Positions 12,428-15,985 of a stretch of DNA of 15,985 nucleotides are shown in pieces; position 1 is the first letter of the stretch, and the number at the start of each line of letters is the position of its first letter. Under the pieces are notes generated by a model. The model saw only the letters and a program-made list of their open reading frames with translations. It ran no database searches and was not told where the DNA came from. Source of the stretch: an uncultured Prevotella sp. (GTDB lineage Bacteria; Bacteroidota; Bacteroidia; Bacteroidales; Bacteroidaceae); contig CAJKDU010000050.1 in assembly GCA_905198745.1 (NCBI GenBank), forward strand, positions 1-15,985, given 5' to 3'. The position numbers were made by a program, and so were the translations under genes.

Positions 12428-15400
12428 TTAGAAGCCCACGCTCAAGCCGAAAGAGAAGATTCTCGGCTGTGTGCTGTTGCCCAGCTCAGGGTCGTAACCG
12501 TTCCATCGTCCGCTGGCAATAACAAACAGGTTGTTGGTGCTGGCGTTGATAGACAGACTGGTTGCATGGAATTTCGCACAGATAGACTGTGGCAGGTTGT
12601 AAGAAAGTTGCAGCTGTGTGCAACGCAAGAAAGAACCGCTCACCACCATAGCATCCGACATGCCCCACATATTATATAAGGTGTCGTTCAAACCATTTGG
12701 CAGGTCAACGTGCCACAAATCAACGATAGAGGTATAGAGAGCAGGAATAAAGGTTGTGGCCTCATCGCCGGGTTTCTTCCATCGGTTGTTGAGCATTTTC
12801 GAGATGTTGCTCAGCGGGCTCGGCATCTTACCGTTGGTGAAGGTGCCATAGGGGTTCGGCAAGCGCTTCTTTGAACCCAACAGCAAAGCGAAGTCAGCAC
12901 CTATGGTGAAATCTTTCCAGCGCAGGCGCGTATTGAAACCACCCGTGAAGTAAGGCTCTGATTCACCTGAATACACCAAGAAGGTTGTAGGATCTACCGA
13001 AGCGTTGCCCGGACCATCCGTATCCAGATAGTTGAACATAGGATAACCGTTCTCGGGGTTCAGTCCGGCGAAGGAATACGACCAGAAAGAGTAGAGCGAA
13101 TAACCTTTCTTCAGCGGTCGACTGCTGTTGCCGGCAAGGAAGTCGCTATGCGTCAACTCATCGGCACGTGCCGTGCGGTCGTCGGTTTCCGTCTTGTTCC
13201 AGTTCTTTGACGCATTCAATCCCACGGTCCATACCAAATCTTTGCTGCGGAACGGTGTGAAGTTCATTTGTACCTCCAAACCATGGTTGTAGATGATACC
13301 ACCATTGAGCGGCATAGAGGCAAAACCATATTCCGTAGCAATATCCTGACGGATGATGGCGTTTGATCTACGGCCATAATATTCCACGTTCATCGTAACG
13401 GCACGGAACAGCTGCATGTCGAGACCCAGGTTCCATGTGCGTGTGCGCTCCCACTTCAGGTTGCGGTTAGGCAAACTTGAGATGCCCAAGGTGTACTGGC
13501 CGTAACCATTCAAAATGCCCTGATAGTAAGCAATCAGGTCAGGACTCAGCGATGTTACCACATTACCTTGAATACCATAGGTACCTCTCAGGTTCAGCTG
13601 GTTAACCCAAGGCAGGTTGTCCTTGATGAATTTCTCTTCTGCCATGCGCCAAGAGAAACCCATAGAGTAAGTGGGGTCGAACTGCTTGTTCACATCCTGT
13701 CCGAAGCGGTTAGAGGCATCCGAACGAACGTTGAAGTTCAGCACATAACGATCCTTCATCGAGTAGGCCAGTGTAGCGAAGAACGACATGTAGTTTGTTG
13801 TGGCCGAAGTCTTCTTCCAACCACCCTGATACAGCTGGTCGAGTGCACCCCAGCCCACTTCCTGTTCCATACCCATCGGAACCAAGTCTTCCGGACGTGT
13901 GGGCGAAACCAAAATCTCACCACGTTCAGGCACATAACCCCAAACCGTGTTACCCACACTGTTGGTCTTGCTCGAACGCATCTCCATACCCACCATGGCA
14001 TTCACACGATGTGCCTCGTTGAAGGTTTTGGAGAACATCAGCTTGTGCTGCATGTTCATGGAGGTCATCATACTGTTGTTGGTAGTCAGCTGGCCACCGA
14101 AGGGCAACATGGCAGCCTTGAATTTGGCAGAACCTGACTCCTCGCTCCCGTAAGCATAACCACGGTAGTGACGCTCGATGTAGGAAGAACGTTCCCCGGC
14201 ATACGCCTCTGAGTCGTTGCCGCTACGTGCGATGCCTCCCACAGCCTGATAGGTGAGCCAGTCCAGAATCTTGTAGCTGATGTTCAACGAAGCGTTAAAC
14301 GATGTGCTCTTGTTCTTGGAACCACTGTTGGCCATTTCGTTCAAGATATTATAGCCATACTTGTTGTAAGCACCGTCGATGGCGTTGAAACGGTAGGTAT
14401 AATAGTTCTGGTAATAAGCCAAGCTACCATCCTCCTCATAACAAGGCACCGAGCGACTCGTGTTCATCGCGTAAGAATAGGGGCTCACGCCTGCACCATA
14501 ACCTTTGGCATCGCGCATGGTACCGTTCAGGTTCAGCGAAACAGACAGTCTGCGTGTGAGCTGTGCGTTGATGGCCAAGCGCGAAGAGAACATATTGTTG
14601 TCGTTGCCAATCTCCGTACCCTTGTTTCCCTGGTAGCCCAATGAGGCGTTGTAGGTGAATTTCTTTGTACCACCCGAAACGCTCACGGTATGGCTGTGAC
14701 TGAGAGAGTTGCGTGTAAGGATGTCAAACCAGTTGGTATTCACGGTTTCCAAGCGTTGCATTTGGTAGGCAAACTCTTCCTCCGTAATCATACGGTTGTT
14801 GAACATGGCCATCAAACCCTCGTAAGTATATTTTTGCGGCAGAGGCTCGTCAGAATAGCGCACACCGGCATCATACGCTTCCTTGCTGAACTGGATGCGC
14901 TCCCTTGAGTTCATGAAGTCGAAATTGTCGTAGGTAGGACGCATACGCACCGAGAAGTTGTTGGTATAGCGTATGCTCGTACGCTCGGCACTACCCCTCT
15001 TTGTGGTGATGACAATCACACCGTTGGAAGCCTTCGAACCATAGATGGCAGTAGCAGAAGCATCTTTCAGTACCGTAATGGTTTCAATGTCCTGCGGGTT
15101 CAACCAAGCCACCTGGTTGCCAATCAACTCCTTCATATCCGTTGTCATCGACGAACTGACATCGATAGAGATGGGATCTTCCTGAATAATACCATCCACC
15201 ACCCACAGCGGTGACGTATTACCGAGGATGGTAGAAGTACCGCGAATTGTGATTTTTGGAGAAGCACCCACACGAGCCGATGAGTTCACGACCACCATTC
15301 CCGACACTTTACCTTGCAACATCTGGTCGATGCTGGAATAGGCAGGCATCAGGATGTCCTCGGCCTTGATGGTGGTAAACGCACCCACCATATCCTTTCG

Positions 15401-15928
15401 GGGCAGACTGTTGTAACCATTCTCCACAATGGCCACCTCTTCCATCAGCACAGCATCGGCATCCATCACAATGTGCATGGGGCGGCTGTCGCGACAACGC
15501 ACCTCTTTCTTTTCCATACCGATGAAGGTAATCACCAGCACATTGTCTTTGCCGTTGGGTGGGGTAGGGAGCTTGATGGTAAACTCACCATCCACATTGG
15601 TGGTTGCACCCAATGCCGTGCCTTTCACCCGCACAGAGGCACCCGTAAGGGGCAGTCCCTCCTGGTCAACAACTTTTCCTCGAGCCACAGTAGGTTTGCC
15701 TTTTTGTTGGGCAGCCTGTTTGTTCTGTTGTGTACTCGCGTTTACATCATACTTCACATCATTTCCCGATTGTTCGCGGAAATCATTCGTCTCCTCAACC
15801 ATTGAGACGGTTTTGTTTCGTTTGTCAGCTTTCCCTTCCCGGCCATAGCCTGTGTGGGCTACACCAAACAACATGGCAAGCATCATCAAGCGAATCAAAA
15901 CGGTTGTAGGTTTCTTGATAAAACTCAT
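12428..15928 (-). CDS. SusC/RagA-family TonB-dependent outer-membrane transporter
   Basis: A 1166-residue TonB-dependent importer that forms the barrel under the SusD lid. A signal peptide is at about 1-29. It is followed by a polar linker (about 30-80, rich in N, Q, K and S). A carboxypeptidase-D-regulatory-like beta domain spans about 81-155 (ARGKVVDQEGLPLTGASV, then NVDGEFTIKLP), and a TonB-box-like EEVAIVENGY lies at 163-172. The plug domain covers about 175-310 and includes DQMLQGKVSGMVVV, IRGTSTI, PLWVVDGI and the SusC signature IETITVLKDASATAIYGSKASNGVI. The rest is beta barrel, ending in an aromatic residue (FGLSVGF), the normal outer-membrane insertion signal. There is no N-terminal STN domain, so direct control of an anti-sigma factor is not expected. 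It is the first gene of a four-gene operon. Its promoter is not clear in the 57 bases before it, where the window ends. Confidence 0.97.
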   Translation of the reverse strand: MSFIKKPTTVLIRLMMLAMLFGVAHTGYGREGKADKRNKTVSMVEETNDFREQSGNDVKYDVNASTQQNKQAAQQKGKPTVARGKVVDQEGLPLTGASVRVKGTALGATTNVDGEFTIKLPTPPNGKDNVLVITFIGMEKKEVRCRDSRPMHIVMDADAVLMEEVAIVENGYNSLPRKDMVGAFTTIKAEDILMPAYSSIDQMLQGKVSGMVVVNSSARVGASPKITIRGTSTILGNTSPLWVVDGIIQEDPISIDVSSSMTTDMKELIGNQVAWLNPQDIETITVLKDASATAIYGSKASNGVIVITTKRGSAERTSIRYTNNFSVRMRPTYDNFDFMNSRERIQFSKEAYDAGVRYSDEPLPQKYTYEGLMAMFNNRMITEEEFAYQMQRLETVNTNWFDILTRNSLSHSHTVSVSGGTKKFTYNASLGYQGNKGTEIGNDNNMFSSRLAINAQLTRRLSVSLNLNGTMRDAKGYGAGVSPYSYAMNTSRSVPCYEEDGSLAYYQNYYTYRFNAIDGAYNKYGYNILNEMANSGSKNKSTSFNASLNISYKILDWLTYQAVGGIARSGNDSEAYAGERSSYIERHYRGYAYGSEESGSAKFKAAMLPFGGQLTTNNSMMTSMNMQHKLMFSKTFNEAHRVNAMVGMEMRSSKTNSVGNTVWGYVPERGEILVSPTRPEDLVPMGMEQEVGWGALDQLYQGGWKKTSATTNYMSFFATLAYSMKDRYVLNFNVRSDASNRFGQDVNKQFDPTYSMGFSWRMAEEKFIKDNLPWVNQLNLRGTYGIQGNVVTSLSPDLIAYYQGILNGYGQYTLGISSLPNRNLKWERTRTWNLGLDMQLFRAVTMNVEYYGRRSNAIIRQDIATEYGFASMPLNGGIIYNHGLEVQMNFTPFRSKDLVWTVGLNASKNWNKTETDDRTARADELTHSDFLAGNSSRPLKKGYSLYSFWSYSFAGLNPENGYPMFNYLDTDGPGNASVDPTTFLVYSGESEPYFTGGFNTRLRWKDFTIGADFALLLGSKKRLPNPYGTFTNGKMPSPLSNISKMLNNRWKKPGDEATTFIPALYTSIVDLWHVDLPNGLNDTLYNMWGMSDAMVVSGSFLRCTQLQLSYNLPQSICAKFHATSLSINASTNNLFVIASGRWNGYDPELGNSTQPRIFSFGLSVGF

Positions 15929-15985
15929 GCTTACCCGTTGGCGGAATTAATTTAAGTTGATAAATATGAGTAAAAAGTTGTACAT

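Noticed and set aside
12428..15928. Plus-strand open frames within susC (such as 13568-14137)
   Set aside because: They are shadows of the SusC coding strand, with no independent start signals or recognisable domains.

Overview
The window looks like chromosomal DNA from a Bacteroidales bacterium, possibly Prevotella or a relative. The evidence is a SusC/SusD (RagA/RagB) outer-membrane pair with acidic-tailed lipoproteins, Bacteroidetes-type promoters (TTTG about 20 nt upstream of TAnnTTTG), and weak or absent Shine-Dalgarno sites. I see no rRNA, tRNA, CRISPR array, transposase or phage gene. The assignment is inferred from sequence features only, with no database search.

Left block (about 1-5270). 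A DEAD-box RNA helicase with a DbpA-type RNA-binding domain lies on the minus strand. It diverges from a LOG-family nucleotide-processing protein on the plus strand. That gene converges, across a strong hairpin terminator, on a minus-strand pair: a PfkB-family sugar kinase followed 18 bp later by an A-type flavodiiron protein with a complete iron-ligand set. The sugar kinase has a near-perfect Bacteroidetes promoter.

Middle block (about 5271-8092). topA (DNA topoisomerase I, minus strand) has all its catalytic motifs. Its last 84 residues, however, do not look like a topoisomerase C-terminal repeat, and their third-position GC is much higher than in the codons just before them. Upstream of topA is a 338-bp intergenic region with a topA -7 box, a terminator for the next operon and a 44-bp near-tandem repeat that copies the end of the preceding gene.

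Right block (8093-15928). A compact four-gene minus-strand operon reads susC, susD, a lipoprotein and a thioredoxin-fold protein, with gaps of 21 bp, a 4-bp overlap and 13 bp. SusC and SusD would form a TonB-dependent importer with its lid. The lipoprotein resembles the Bacteroidetes Peptidase_Mx1-like family but has no HExxH, and its two halves are separated by a 189-residue Gly-Thr repeat. The thioredoxin-fold protein is exported and carries CAPC. No glycoside hydrolase, sulfatase or regulator is present, so the substrate cannot be named; peptide or protein uptake is only a guess.

The strongest oddities are the Gly-Thr lipoprotein and the apparently replaced end of topA, which coincides with a change in codon composition.
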